Shown one piece after another: positions 23,360-36,754 of a stretch of DNA of 64,000 bases (position 1 is its first letter; the number at the start of each line of letters is the position of its first letter). Under the pieces are notes generated by a model that worked only from the letters and a program-made list of their open reading frames with translations, was not told the DNA's origin and did no database searches. Position numbers and translations under genes: made by a program. This stretch comes from Notamacropus eugenii (taxonomy: Eukaryota; Chordata; Mammalia; Diprotodontia; Macropodidae), in the NCBI RefSeq assembly GCF_028372415.1, contig NC_092873.1, positions 349,703,390 to 349,767,389 of the forward strand. The letters run 5' to 3'.

Positions 23360-23760
23360 AGCAGTCTGTGGGATTTTTTTTGGTCTCTCCATGTCTCTGT
23401 TTCTCTCTCTCTTTTGTATCTTTACGTCTCTATCTCTGTCTCTCTGTCTCTCTCCATCTCTCTCTTTCTCTGCATGGGTTGGGAGGGATCTCTGACTCTC
23501 TACATAAAATCTTTCCTTGGGTCTACATCTCTCAGTATCTCTGCCTGTATCTCTTCTTCCAATGTCTCTCTTTGTACCTCTGGCCCTGTCTTGTCTCTCT
23601 TTGTTTTGGTTTTTCTGTATTTCTATTTATTTGTTTCTGTCTTTCTCTGATTCTCTATTTCTCTTTTCCTGTCTTTGTCTTTCTCTGTTTCTCCTTAAAT
23701 TCCTGTCTTTTCTCTGTGTTTTCCTCTTTCTCTTTTTTCTATTTGTCTCTCGTATTTATG
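23360..23760. repeat. (TCTCTG)n-type pyrimidine-rich simple repeat
   Basis: About 400 bases of degenerate TCTCTG, TTTCTCTG and TCTTTC units. Long open frames here are an artefact of the repeat. Confidence 0.85.
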
Positions 23761-24110
23761 GAGAACTTAGGTTTGCCTGAGGGTACTATATTGCCATACT
23801 CTCTTCCTTAAAGGACTTTCAGAGAAGGTTCTTGTCCACTCTTTCCATCCTATGCCTCAGCTCAAGCTGAAGCAGGGACAGCAACCATTTCTTTAAAAGC
23901 ATCAAAACCTCTTATCAAATCTCTACGCTTGCCATAATTAACCACAGGGTTGTAGGCCAGGCCTGACTCAGGCTAGTCCAGTGTTTCAGAGTTGAGACTG
24001 GAACAAATGAGATACTCATACCATCCAGCAGTTCACAAAAGAAGGTTTACTTAGCCGTAGCGTGGAAAGATTGTTCAGCAAAGATACAGCATTGACACAG
24101 TTGAGCACAG
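23761..24110. other. Unrecognised sequence
   Basis: No gene or repeat recognised. Confidence 0.4.
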
Positions 24111-26155
24111 ACAGCTGCCCTGACTTTGACTCTCATTCTGCGTTACTAAGTCTTTCACAGTTGATTATCTTTACAATATTGCTGTTCATGTATAAATTGT
24201 TCTCCTGGTTCTGCTCATTTCACTTTGCATCAGTTCATACAAGTCTTCTCAGGTTATTCTGAAACCATTCTTTTCAGCATTGACTCTGGCACAATAACAT
24301 ATCGTAACTCACTTAGCCATTCTCCAATGTGATGGGCGTCCTCTCAGTTTCTAGTTCTTTGCCACCACAAAAAGAGTTTATATATGTGTGTGTATGTGTA
24401 CATATTTATTTATTTACATCTGGATCTTTTTCTTCTTTCTTTGCTATCTGTAGGTTATGTGCCTAACAGCAGTATCAATGGATCTAAAGGTATGTACAGT
24501 TTAATAGCGTTTGCAATTTAGTTCCAAATTTCTTTCCAGAATGGTTAGACTAGTTCACAGCTTCATCAGTAGTGCACTAATATACTTGTTTTCCCACTCC
24601 CAGTATTTCTCTTTTTCCCTTTTTCTTATCTTAGCCAAACTGATGGGTATGAGGTGGTACCTCAGAGGTGTTCTCATTTACATTTCTTCCTCTGAAAACT
24701 GCCTGTTCCTATACTTTGACCATTCATCAATTGGGAAATGACTTTTTATAAATTTTACTCAATTTCCTACATATTTTAGAAATAAGACCTTTATCAGAGA
24801 AACGATGCAAAGATATTTTCTCAGTCTCCTGCTTTTCCTCTCATTTTAGCCATATTGGGTTTGTTAATGCAAAACCTTTTTCAATTTTATGTGGTCAGAA
24901 TCATCCATTTTGTTTCCTGTAAACCTCTCCAACTCTTGTTTCGTCATAAACTTTTCCCTTATCCTTATCTGATAGATAATTTCTTCCCTGCTCCGCTAAT
25001 ATGCTTATAATACCACCCTTTATGTCTAAATAATGTGTCCATTTCAAGCTTATCTTGGTACACAGTGTGAGATGCTGGGCTGCCAGACTACTCATGAGCA
25101 ATTAAGATTTCTCCAGTTATTTTACGCTATCTTTATTTGTGTGAAGAGCGTTGTGTAATTGTGTTCATAAAGCTCCTGTTTATGTCTTGACACGTAGATT
25201 CCCAAATATTTCATATTGTCTAGTTATTTTAACTACTGTCTAGTTTTACTTTATTTATGGAATTTTTCCTTCTATCTCTTCCTACTGAAATTTGTTGGTA
25301 ACATACAAAAATGCTGAAGATTTATATGAGTTCATTTTACATCCTGCAATTTTGCTGAAGCTGTTCATTGCTTTGATTAATTTTTTAGTTGATTCTGTAG
25401 GGTATTCTAAATAAACCATCACATTATTTGCAAAGAACAGTAATTTTTTTTCTCATTGCCTTAATCCTTTAATATCTCTTTCTTTTCTTATTGCTAATAC
25501 TTAGCATTTCTAATATAGTATTGGACACTAACACTGATAACAGTCTTATTTCACACATGATCTTATTGGGAAGGTTTTTAGCTAATGCTTGCTTTTAAAT
25601 TCAGATAGATGCTACCTGTCATTTTAAGGAAATTCCACTTGTTTCTGAGTTTTCTAGTGTTTTTAACAGGAAAGGATGCTATATTTTGTGAAAATCTTTT
25701 TTCTGTATGTATTGAAATAACCCTATGCTTTTTGTTGTTAATGTGATCAATCATGCTTATAGTTTTCCTAATATTGAACCAGACCTGCATTCCTGGTATA
25801 AATCCAACCTGATCATAGTATATGAACTTTGTGATATATTACTATGACCTCTTTGCTAAAATTTTATTTATATTTTTGCATCAACATTTATTACAGAAAT
25901 TGATCTAAAGTCTCCTTTTTGTTTTGACTCTCCCTGGTTTAGGCATCAAGAGCATATTTGTATTATAGAATGAATTTGTTAGAATTCTTTCTTTACCTAT
26001 ATTTTCAGTTTGTGTAGTATTGGAATTAATTGCTCTCTAAATGTTTGGTAGAATTATTTTTGCAAATTCATCCAGTCCTGAGCTTTTTATGCATTTAGGG
26101 CTTGTTTGATTTCTTTTTCTGATATAGGATTATTTAAGTATTTAAAACATGTCAC
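24111..26155 (-). mobile_element. L1 LINE, antisense, about 2 kb
   Basis: From the 3' region (GTTCTCCTGGTTCTGCTCAT near 24,200; GATGGGTATGAGGTGGTACC near 24,642) through ORF2 (ATCCTGCAATTTTGCTGAAG near 25,340; TCCAGTCCTGAGCTTTTTAT near 26,073). Confidence 0.9.
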
Positions 26156-26166
26156 CAACATGTCAA

Positions 26167-26440
26167 GAAGGCAGCTAGGTGGCTCAGTGGATAGACCACT
26201 GGGACTGGGAGTCAGGAAGACCTAAGTTCAAATCTGGCCTCAGACACTTACTAATTGTATGACCCTGGGCAAGTCACTTAACCTCTGTTTGCCTCAGTTT
26301 CCTTTACTATAAAATGGGGATTAATAATAATACCTATCTCATAGGGTTGTTTTGAGGATGAAATAAGATAATATCTGTAAAGCACTTAGCACAGTACCTG
26401 TCATATAGTAGGGTCTTAGTAAATTTTTCCTGTTTTAGTC
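26167..26440 (+). mobile_element. tRNA-derived SINE with a CORE/L2-like tail
   Basis: Shares the head AGGCAGCTAGGTGGCTCAGT with the RTE-tailed SINEs but ends with AATAATACCTATCTCATAGG and AAAGCACTTAGCACAGTACC, the MIR/L2-type tail. Confidence 0.85.
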
Positions 26441-26682
26441 CCCTTCTCCTTCCCCTTCCCTTTCCCCATGCATGTTGTCTTCCAAGCTGACACTCTCTCA
26501 ATACTTCTTTCTCTCTCGATTCCCACAACTCTGAATTCTCTGAATTATAACAACAATCCCCAAAGTCTCCAAGGGAGACAGAAGGAAAGCAGCAGGTGTC
26601 TGGGACAGATTCAGTATACACCTTGCCTGTTCTTCTTACTTCCACAAGTTCAAAAAGTCTTCTGGCTTTCTCTTCCCAAAAT
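26441..26682. other. Unrecognised sequence
   Basis: No gene or repeat recognised. Confidence 0.4.
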
Positions 26683-27265
26683 CAATCAATCAACAAGTAT
26701 TTGTTACTTACTCTGGGCAAGGCGCTGTGTCAAAAAGGAACTGTGATAAGAAATACAATAAAAAAATCCCCACCCTCAAGGGGCTTATATTCTAATGGGG
26801 AACACCAGATGTACAGAATTTGGTGCATACAGGGTAAAATACAGAGTGGACTGAAGTTAGAGGAAGGCACTAGCGGTCAATAAAGGCAGGCTGTAGAAGG
26901 TAGGATTTGAGCTGACTTTTGAAACTCGTATCCTAAGAGTTAAGTTAGGAGTGAGAACATTCCAGATGGAGATGGAACTTTATGTATGAGGAACATCGAG
27001 TAAGCCTATATGAGTGGACTATAAAGTGTGTGGATGAGAGAAATGTGTTAGAAGACTCTAAAGAAATGACATGGTCAGATCATGAAGAACTTTACATGCT
27101 AAATAGATAAGCTTACATTTGACCTTGGAGGTCATAGAAAGACGTTGTAGTTTATGGAGTAGGTAAATGACATCATGAGGTCTATGCTTTATGAAAATCA
27201 TTTTGTTAATTGAGTAGAGGATGAATTAGAGTATAAAAGAGGCTTGAAGCAAGGGGTTCAGTTTT
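26683..27265 (-). mobile_element. L2 LINE, antisense
   Basis: AATCAATCAACAAGTATTTG, GGGCAAGGCGCTGTGTC and further L2 phrases (GACATGGTCAGATCATGAAG). Confidence 0.8.
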
Positions 27266-27950
27266 GTAATTAATTTTTTTCCAATTAGCAAAAATTTGCC
27301 TTCCTTCCTCCTTCCCCACTCCAATTGAGAAAGTAAGAAAAATAAAACCCCAGTTACATGTATGTGCAGTCAAGCAAAACAAATTTCTGTGTTGGTCACA
27401 TCAAAAAAACACCATTTTTTATATGTTGTATATATATGCACACACATACACACATATGAGTGTACATGTATGTGCATGTGCATATGTGTGTATGTATATA
27501 TTTACATGCATACATATGTGTGCATATATACACAGATGTCTCATTTTTTTTATTCTCAGTACAGCACTTTACTTCTCTATCAGGAGATAGGTATTTCATC
27601 ATTAGTCCCCTGGAATTGTGGTTGGTCATTATGATGATCAGAGTTCCCAATCTTTCAAAGTTGTTTCTCTTTACAATATTACTGTAATCGAATAAATTGT
27701 TTCCCTGATTCTGTTCATTTCACGCTATATTAGTTCGCACAAATCTTCCCAAGTTTCTCTGAATCTGTACCCTTCATCATATCTTACAGCACAACAGTAT
27801 TGCATCACATTTATATGCCATAAGTTTTTCAGCTGTTCTCCAAATGATGAGTGTTTTCTCAGATTCCCAATCTTGGCCACCTCAAAAAGAGTTATAAATA
27901 TTTTTGCACATGCTTTATTTGTTTGTTTTGCTTAAGACTAATCCTTTCCT
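27266..27950 (-). mobile_element. L1 3' end, antisense, with a TATG/CA microsatellite
   Basis: TAATTTTTTTCCAATTAGCA opens the antisense tail. Simple repeat at 27,420-27,540. ATAGGTATTTCATCATTAGTCC-like phrases follow. Confidence 0.8.
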
Positions 27951-27954
27951 TAGG

Positions 27955-28212
27955 GAAGCTAAGTGGGGCAATAGTACCACACTGGCCCCTGGAGTCAGGA
28001 GGATCTAAGTTTAAATCTGGCCTCAGACACTTACTAGCTGTATGACACTGGGCAAGTCACTTAGCCCTGTTTGGCTTAGTTTCTGTAAAATCTGTAAATT
28101 GTAAAATGAACTAGAGAAGGAAATGGCAAACTATTCCAGTATCTTTGCCAAGAAAACCCCAAAGGGGGTCATAGAGAGTTAGACACAACTGAAATGACTC
28201 AACAAAAACAAT
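27955..28212 (+). mobile_element. tRNA-derived marsupial SINE with RTE-like tail
   Basis: GGAAGCTAAGTGGGGCAATA through TCAGACACTTACTAGCTGTA to GTTAGACACAACTGAAATGA. Confidence 0.9.
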
Positions 28213-30084
28213 CCCTCCCTTAACCTACCCTACCTCTAATTCCCTCACTTCTCATTTCTCCCTTTTCCTTCCTATTTCCTTGTTGAGAAAAGTATATTTC
28301 TGTACCCCATTGTGTGTGTGCACACGTGTGTGTGTGTAATTTTCCCTCATTTGACCCATACAGATGATAACAAGATTAAAATATCAGCAACTTGAACAAA
28401 TGCTATCAAGTGTAATGTAAAATCCATAGCATGAATCCTGGTGGAGCAACCTTATGTGCTAGATATGTTAGACGTTGTTTCCACTGAGATTTTAATTGTG
28501 ACCTCAGAGCTCCTCACACGTTTAACTGTGTGCAGCCAAAACACTACAGCTGCCGATGGTAAAGGTTCATTCTCGATGCCTTAATACCTGCCAAAGTTTG
28601 CCTTTCCTTGAATAACTTCTTCTCAAAGTCTCTGCCTCAGTTACAATGGATTTTGGGAAGGACTCCATATGCAAAGGAGTAGTACCCCAGCCCCAGCCCC
28701 TAAACTTTAGATGCTTCCTCACTGCTGGTTGGAGATTTGTGTAAAATAATCAGTCTTCCCTAAGACTTACATTCTTGCGAGGGATGCTTCTTCTAGAGAT
28801 TTAAAAAAAGGTCAATGCAATTTAATCCCAAAGGTTTGTTAATGCTTATATCCCACAAGTATGTAACCTAAGTTGGCATTGTTTGTGTTTACACTTCTTA
28901 GTGATATCTGCTTCCATCTTCGACTAGCAAAATCTATTTTTTTTAGTAGTTCCTTTCTTGACTCATATGGCCAAAGTTATCGCGTAGGGCTTTCATAGCC
29001 ATAGAGTAATATGCTATGGATAATCAATCAATTGATCAATCAATAAGCATATATCAAGTGCTTCTAATGTGCCAGACTTCCAGATCTTGCCAGGGTCACA
29101 CCATGCAGATGCTTCTAGAGCCACAACTCAGCCAGGCCCTGTAACAGGTTGGAATGGGAGGTGTCGAGACAATGGCGTATGGGGGGCCAGCAATAGAGAG
29201 ACCTGTGAAACAGTGGGCACCCCAATGCCTGACCACTGAGAAACCTCCATGGACTCCCACATCGCCAGGGTATGAGTCAAACTCTGGCTCCCCTCAACCT
29301 ATTGCAGGGAGGAGGGCTGATTAGGGAGCATCCAATCAAGACTGGGGCACACCATGGTCCGAACTGCCTACTTTCTTCCTCCAGCAGAGCTTTTCCTGTA
29401 TGGCTTGTGACCAGGGCCACCATCAACACTGGGAAGGGACAGGTGCCACTGAAAAATCATCTGGTATAGAGGGGAGGCAAAGAGGCCAAGAGACCCAGTG
29501 CTCTTACTGTGCCCAGACCCACCCTCACACTCATTCAGTGACAAAAATCTCCATTCTGCCATTCACCTCCAAGTGGGAATGTAAATTTTCTATGTTAATC
29601 TCATTGTTATTCATTTTGATTTGAACTTTGTTTGAGGGGTGGGAGAGTGAATGCATTTATGTAGGAATTATACTGGAAAATATCCATTAATTTTGGACAC
29701 TACTTCATGTTCCCAGGATGATCTCATGCCCTTCTGTGGGGCCACATCCTGAAGTTTGGGGAACTCTGCTGCAAACCTATCATCTATTCCTAGTCATCAG
29801 GTAACACCCAAGTAGAATCAGTTGATTGACAGCTAGGAGCAAAACTAGGATATAGGAAAAGATCATAGAAAGGGGGAGGTACGCCATGGGGCAGGATAAG
29901 GTGACTTAGGAAGAAAAAGATTCCTGAAAGAGGAGCTGACTTCACCATCTCAGCAAATTTGTTTGACAAGCCCTTCCACCAAATATTTATCCAGTTCTTA
30001 TATTACACCTAGCCCTAAGCCCAGAGGAGAAATGGTCATGAAGAAGGAAAGGATGGGATCTCTAGTTGGGGACTCCTAGGAAAA
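28213..30084. other. Long unrecognised stretch, no gene supported
   Basis: About 1.9 kb with a short TG repeat (28,311-28,338) and an antisense L2 scrap (29,022-29,070). The part at 29,090-29,560 is GC-richer and includes a 65-codon frame with no similarity I know. Confidence 0.45.
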
Positions 30085-30165
30085 ATCAAATTCACTGGAC
30101 TGGGAATCAGGATACCTGGGTTCTAGCCCCAGCTTGGCTACTCAGCTGCAAAGTGAGTCACTCTC
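30085..30165 (+). mobile_element. MIR fragment, sense
   Basis: GGACTGGGAATCAGGATACC and GGGTTCTAGCCCCAGCTTGG. Confidence 0.7.
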
Positions 30166-30747
30166 TTTTTCAACTAACTATTTTATTGGAAAGTTAATAC
30201 TGAACATCGATACAACCATTCAAACTTGTTTTGTAAACCAATTGCTGTTTAATTTATCTCAATGAATAAAATATTATGACTTTTTTGTCTATTAAACTCT
30301 CAACCGACCATTCCTGCCCCTTGCTCCCAAAACCTCATGTAGATGTGTTCTACTACAAAACAGCATTTGCCTTACTTGAGAATTCATGTCTGGTTCTGTG
30401 CCTCATCATCTCTTTGCCAAGGAACAAAAGATACATTTCTTCCTCAGTCTTTTGAACTCATGAATGATTGCTGAGATCAGCTTCCCCTCACGTTATTGTG
30501 GTGGTAATCATGTAAATTGTTTTCCTGGTTCTGATAACCTAACTATTTATCAGTTCGTGTCAGTCCCTCTATACTTTTCTGAAGTGCAAAGGAATAGTTC
30601 CCCACCCCATTCCCTGTATTTTTCTGAATGTCTCATATTCTTCATTACTTGGGGCACAGTCACATTCTTTTATTTGTACCCCAATTTGTTCAGCCTTTCC
30701 CTAATAAATGGAGATGTATTTTGTTTCCAGTTCGTTGCTGTGAGTGT

Positions 30748-30782
<35 letters not shown>

Positions 30783-31940
30783 TATATCATGTATATATAT
30801 ATGTATATATATACACAATATATACACAACAATATACGTATATGCATATAAGGGTTGTGTATATATATATGCATATATGTATCTCACAACTCCTTGGACC
30901 ATGTGCTTAAAACCAGTATAACTAGAGTGTGCACATTTTAATGACTTTTGGGGTATAATTCCAAATTGTTTTCTAGAATTGCTGATTCAATTCACAGCCT
31001 CCCCAGAAATGAGCTGGTGTGTCTGTCTTCCCACAACCATTCCAACAATTGCTATTTTTTTGTCATCTTTGCCAATCTGATGGATATGAGGTGGAACCTC
31101 AGAGTTGTTTTAATTTGCATTTCTCTTATTAATGATTTAAAAATTTTTCAAATGGCTGTTGCTTTTTTTCATAAGAGAACTACCTGGTTACATCCTTTGA
31201 CCACTTATCTATTAGGGAATGAATCTTATTCTTATATACTTGTATCAGTTCCTTAACTCCTGATATAGCTTGGACTTTAATTAGTAAAACTTAACATAAA
31301 GATTTTTTCTAAATTGTGATTCTAACTTTATTTATTGTTTATTTTGTCTTTTATGATCAAATATGTCCATTGTTTAGGCAAGAATTCTGCCCCTTCCCCA
31401 TAGTTGCTATTTCTTTTCTCAGTACTTCAATTTTTAAAGATGTTGTAAACTTTTATGTTTAGGTCTTATATCCATTTAGAGCTTATTGTAGCATATGGCA
31501 TAAGATGCTAGCCTAAATTTAAATACTGTCAAATTGATTTCCAGTTTTCCTGGAAATTTTAATCTTAGAAGTCTTTACCCCAGTAATTGGTGCCCTTGAG
31601 GTTATTAAATACAATATTACTATGTTCAGTTGCTTCTGGGTCTTATTTACCTATCCTATTCTATTGATTCACTTTTGTATTGCTTAAGTAGTACCAAATG
31701 ATGCTGACATTGATACTTTACAGCATAATTTGGCATTACTAGGTCTCCTTCATTCCTACTTTTAAACATTATTTGCCTTGAGATCCTTGACCTTTTTGTC
31801 ATACTATCATAACACTAATGAATTTTTTATTATTTTGTTTTGATTTATAAAATAGTCTTTTGTGGTTTGATTGATATCAAATTAAATCCGTAAAATAATT
31901 TAGGCAGTATTAAAGTTTTTGTTGTATTCATTTGTGGACT
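30166..31940 (-). mobile_element. L1 LINE, antisense; (CA)n at 30,751-30,781
   Basis: From the 3' tail through ORF2; GATGGATATGAGGTGGAACC near 31,079 and TAGCATATGGCATAAGATGC near 31,490 are typical. Confidence 0.85.
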
Positions 31941-32189
31941 TTAAAGAGTTATTCAACGATTTCTATCCACTCTTCCTTACTGTGCAACTAATTCATTTGC
32001 CTAGAGAGGCTTCCTTTCTTCTCTTTCTCTGCTCTGGAAAGTTATATCAAAGAATATATAATTCTCTCTCTTTTTTTTTAACCTCTGAGACTCCATTTAA
32101 GTGTAGGGCTTCTGACAAAACACTTCAAAGTTAGATCTTTGTCTCTCCTTAAAGGGGATGGCTTCCCCTTCAATTGCTTCCTCTCAAAA
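31941..32189. other. Unrecognised sequence between two L1 pieces
   Basis: Pyrimidine-rich; no family recognised. Confidence 0.4.
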
Positions 32190-32615
32190 GCATTTCCAAC
32201 AAATATACAGAGGTATTAATATAAGCAAAAGAAGCTTTTGACAAAAGGCATCATTCATTAATACTAAAAACAGGAGGAAGCATAGGACTAAATGATTTGC
32301 TTTAAAGTGGTTAATAATACCTACTAAAAATGAAGAATTAGCTTATTTGTAACAGAGAAACATAAAAGGCCTTTCCACAGGAATTAAGCAAGGTTGTCCA
32401 TTACCACCATTATCACAGTTTTAAAAATGTTAGTTATTACAATAAGACAAGAAAAAGAAATTGGGGAAATAAACATTAAAAAGTAACAAAATTATCACTA
32501 ATTGCAGATGACATGTTGCTTTATCCAAATGATCCTCAAGATTTTACTTAAAAATTAGCCAAACAAATTACAAATCAAAATAGCAGAATGTAAATCCACA
32601 AAATCAAATTATTCC
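32190..32615 (+). mobile_element. L1 ORF2 reverse-transcriptase fragment, sense
   Basis: CTAATTGCAGATGACATGTT codes the reverse-transcriptase active-site phrase (IADDML). It is preceded by CAGGAATTAAGCAAGGTTGT (the GIKQGC motif). It is in the opposite orientation to the L1 on its left. Confidence 0.85.
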
Positions 32616-32619
32616 TAGT

Positions 32620-33005
32620 TGTAATGCTTTTTCTTTTGCCTTTTGGTATCTCATATTGCAAGATTTCCTTTCCTTTATGTGAATTTCACCAAAGTCTTAT
32701 ATGATCCTTTTGTGATTCCTTGGTACTTAATCTTTCTAATCCTTTTGCAATATTTTTTCTTATCTTGAAAACTCTGAGTTTTGATTATGATGTTTCTGTG
32801 TCCAATTTGAGGTTTCTTTTGGGAGGGGACCAATTAATTCTTTCATTTTGTACTCCAGTTCTAATAGCTCTGGTCAATTTTCTCTCATCATTTTTTGAAA
32901 TTTGGTATCTTGTTTTTGGGTTGAGGGGATTTTTTGTGTCAGTTTTAAAGAAATTCAGTGGTTCTTAAATTTCCTCACCCCAGTCTTTTTTCCAGAGAAA
33001 TTATC
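32620..33005 (-). mobile_element. L1 ORF1 fragment, antisense
   Basis: The reverse complement resembles the end of L1 ORF1; GAGGTTTCTTTTGGGAGGGG is a phrase I know from antisense marsupial L1. Confidence 0.6.
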
Positions 33006-33027
33006 TTTTTACAAAAATTATTGATGT

Positions 33028-34245
33028 CAAGGTGGAGCCAAGATGGTGGAGTAAAGGCAGAGACTTGCTTGGACTCTCCCCCAAACCCCACCAAATACCT
33101 TTAAATGATGACTCTAAACAAATTCTAGAGCAACAGAACCCACAAAAAGACAGAGTGAATCAATTTTCCAGCTCAAGACAACTTGGAAGGTCAGCAGGAA
33201 AGGTCTGTTGCATCAGGTTGAGAGAGGAGCATAGTCCTACACAGATTGTTCTAGCACACACCCAGCTCCAACAAATCAGGGGCAAGCCTTGGGAGCCACT
33301 GAATTAGCAATAGCAGTGGCTACTTCCAGAGCTCTCAGCCCACAGACGGTAAGGGGGTGGAACAACTTGTCAGAAGATTACAGGGATCTCTTTGCTAGCA
33401 GTGGGAGCAAGTCTCTGTTGCTTTGCCTATACTCAGATCTAGGTCACAGTCCTGGGGGTAGTCCTAGGGCAAGGAGGAGTAATAGCGTAGCAGAGCTTGT
33501 GGTCACAGTGGAGCAGAGACTCTCATCACAGTTCCAGGACAAAAACGAGTACCTGTGGTCACTCACAAACCAGTCCAGGAAAGTAGTAAACACCTCTATT
33601 TATATCATACCACCTTGGAAGAACTGAAATCTTAACAGGTTCCTAGAAGTATCTCTGAAAACAGTTACACAAAACCCCTGAAGTTTAGGACAGTGTCCCT
33701 TCCACCCTGGAAGCAGAACCCTACTTTCACAAAGAGTTTAAAAGTCAAAAAATGGGTTGGAAAAATGAGCAAACAAGATAAAAATTCTGAGTATGGAAAG
33801 TTACTATGGTTACAAGGAAGATCAAAACACACACTCAAAAGAAGATAACAAAGTCAAAGCTCCAACATTCAAAACCTCCAAGAAAAATAGTGGATTGGTC
33901 TTTGGCCATGGAAGAGCCCAAAAAAGATTTTGAAAATCAAACAAGAGAGGTAGAGGAAAAAATGGGGAGAAAAATGAAAGTGATGCAAGAAAATCATGAA
34001 AAATGAGTCAACACATTGGTAAAGGAGACACACACACAAAAAAAATCCTGAAGAAAATAGCTATTTAGAAAACAAACCAGGCCAAATGACTAAAAAAAAA
34101 AAAGAAAAGTCAAAAAAGCTCATGAGAAGAATTGGCCAAATGGAAAAAGAGGCACAAAAATTCACTGAAGAAAAATACTCCTTAAAAAGTAGAATTGGCC
34201 AAATGGAAAAGGAGATACAAAAGCTTACAGGAGAAAAATTAATGA
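33028..34245 (+). mobile_element. L1 5' end: 5' UTR and start of ORF1, sense, truncated at 3'
   Basis: Begins CAAGGTGGAGCCAAGATGGT, the usual L1 5' opening. From about 33,880 it runs into the ORF1 coiled-coil (GAATTGGCCAAATGGAAAAA occurs twice, at about 34,130 and 34,192). Stops appear early. At 34,246 it is replaced by an antisense L1 tail. Confidence 0.8.
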
Positions 34246-35765
34246 TGTCCTTTGTTTTTATATCACCTAAATTTCTCCTGGTATTCTCTCCCCTCCAGAG
34301 AGTTATCCCATATAACAAGGAATATTTTTAAAGAAAAAAGAAGAAAAAAAATCAACAAAACTTAACAATGTATCAGAAAATTCTGAAAGTACATGTAATA
34401 TTCCATTGGATATTCTTACAAAAGAGTGGAAGGAAGTGTCTTCTTGTATAAAATTTGTTCTGTAAAAGTTTGTAGTGCTCCCTTTCAATTCTTTTGTGGT
34501 TGTTATCTTTTCCATTTACATTGTTCTACTCATGGTGTATATTACTTTCTTGGCTCTATATCAGATTATGTAAGTCTTTCCAAGCTTTTTCTTTTATTCA
34601 TCGTATTCATCATTTCTTACAACATGGAAATATTTCACTATATTCCACATATATACCACAATTTTACTATATTCATATACCACAATTTGCTTAGCAATTT
34701 CCCAACCAATGAGCATCTGTTTCCAGTTCTTTGCTACCACAAAAAGCAATACTATAAATATTTTGGTGAATATAGAACCTTTCTTTCTATCTTTGATTTC
34801 CTTGTAGCATAAACCCTGGCAGCAGGATCTCTGAGTCAAAAGTCATGGGTATTTTGTTTTATTTTTTTAAAAACCACATTCATTTACTTTTTCCTACAGA
34901 AATAAAATAATTTATTGATAAGAATTATCTTCATTTCATATTCTAAACTACAAAAAGTGCATCTGATTTAATTGTATTTAATTGGACTGAATTCCAATTA
35001 GTTATATTAAATTATTTAATATACTTAAATGTAATACTAAGTAACAATATATATTGAATATATAACCAGTATATTGTTACTGATGCCCAATTCTCAATTT
35101 ATTTTCAATGAATACTTCTTTCAAAATTTAAAAATTAATATCTTTTGTTTTTACATCATCTATATTTCTCAATGTATCCCTACCTTCTTCCCCTTCTAGA
35201 TAGCCATGCCTTATAACAAAGAATATAAAAGGGAAGAAAAACTATTTCAGCAAAACTAACACTTACTTTACCTCTGTTGCTATCTTTTGTTTCCCATCTA
35301 TAGAAAATGTTTCCTTCTTCTCCATCTGTATTCCAGACCATAATATGTCGGGGGAGGGAAATCTGACATTTCACACTCATAATCCCTAATACGTGCAAAG
35401 ATGTGGGGAAAAGTGTCTTCTAATAATTCTTCTTTAAAGTCAAACTTGATGGCTATTATTTTGCAGTCTTTGGTTTCAATCGCTTTCTCATTGTGGCTCT
35501 TTCCGTTTACATTCTTGTGTTGTAGTCTTTGCATATATTATTTTTCCTGGTGCTGCTTCCTTCATTTTGTATCAGTTCATAAAAATTTTCACATACTTCC
35601 CTATTTATCATATTCATCATTTCTTACTGCATAGTCATATTTAATTATATTTATGCATAACAGTTTCTTTATCCATTCCCTAGTCAATAAGGAATTTTTC
35701 CTCCCAGGTTTTTGCAACTACAAAAAGCATTACCGTAAATATGTATGATACAGTTCTCATCTCCA
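34246..35765 (-). mobile_element. Two antisense L1 3' ends of one subfamily
   Basis: Copies at 34,246-34,860 and 35,135-35,765 share the same order: TATATCACCTAAATTTCTCC / CATCATCTATATTTCTCAAT, then a Cxx-TATAACAA phrase, then GTTCATAAAAATTTT-like ends. AT-rich sequence (34,860-35,135) separates them. Confidence 0.7.
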
Positions 35766-36735
35766 ACTCAGCAAACTCAGGTGATATAATCGTGGAATTT
35801 AAAGGAGAGGTTTTAATGTAGGTTTTTATGTTAAATTTGAGCTACACCTAGAGAACTATCCCTTACAAAGTTTGAAAATCTCTTTAATTGAGTGAAAAGA
35901 TAGCAACATGACTGATCAAGGCTCTCATCTACAAAGAAAATAGTCACTCCCATTTGGGGGAATTTTGAGAGAGAAACAGTATATTTATAGAGGAGGCCTT
36001 AGCAAAGGAGGAGGATGTGAAGAGTGATACTTCTCTGCTCCTCTCCATCAGTCATGCTGTCTAGCAGGGACTTGCACAGAGGGAGATAACCCTATCTATC
36101 AGTTCAAGGACATTTGTGGCATAATTTAGGGGCCAGAGATGAAGACTCCAAACAGACACATATAAAAAAATAAGGTCACTGGAAGGAGAAAGAAGATTAG
36201 AGAAGCAGGGATCCTTGAAGCAGAAAAGAAAGTTGATGATGAAATGAAGATAGGGTTAGACCTGGCAATCAAGACTCAACCTGTGGAAAGGAGCAGAGCC
36301 TGGGAACTCAATTACAGGACACTTTTTGCACATCCAAGTAGAGATAAGAAAGAAAGTCTATGTAGTTCTGATGTTGTAGGCTGTCTTGGTACATGTGGCT
36401 CTCTATTATTGTACTTTAAGTTTGAGCCCATGGATTCTTCATATATTTGTGGGAGAGTGTGAATCAAGTAACTGTGGAGGAGAATGTTTTGTAGCTCTTG
36501 TTTTTACTATGCCATTTTAGGAAATACCTTTGCTAAATTCTAATTGTGCCCGCTGGATGATTGTTAATAGAAAACACATCAATGGGGATAGTTGAGCTAT
36601 AGTGTAATGAGTGTAGTCACACCTTGTTAACCCTATAACCCAGAGTAGTTTCCCCCTGTGACCTAACCAGTCAAATCAATTGTCAGTTGGAGTATTACAG
36701 ATATTGATGGTGTGTATATAGGACCTTTCTTTCTA
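35766..36735. other. Unrecognised sequence, no gene seen
   Basis: About 1 kb, possibly an old repeat, but no family is recognised with confidence. Confidence 0.4.
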
Positions 36736-36754
36736 TCCTTGACCTCCTTAGAAT

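Noticed and set aside
23318-23811. Overlapping plus-strand frames of 87-147 codons with signal-peptide-like Leu/Ser/Phe runs
   Set aside because: Translation of degenerate TCTCTG repeats in all three registers.
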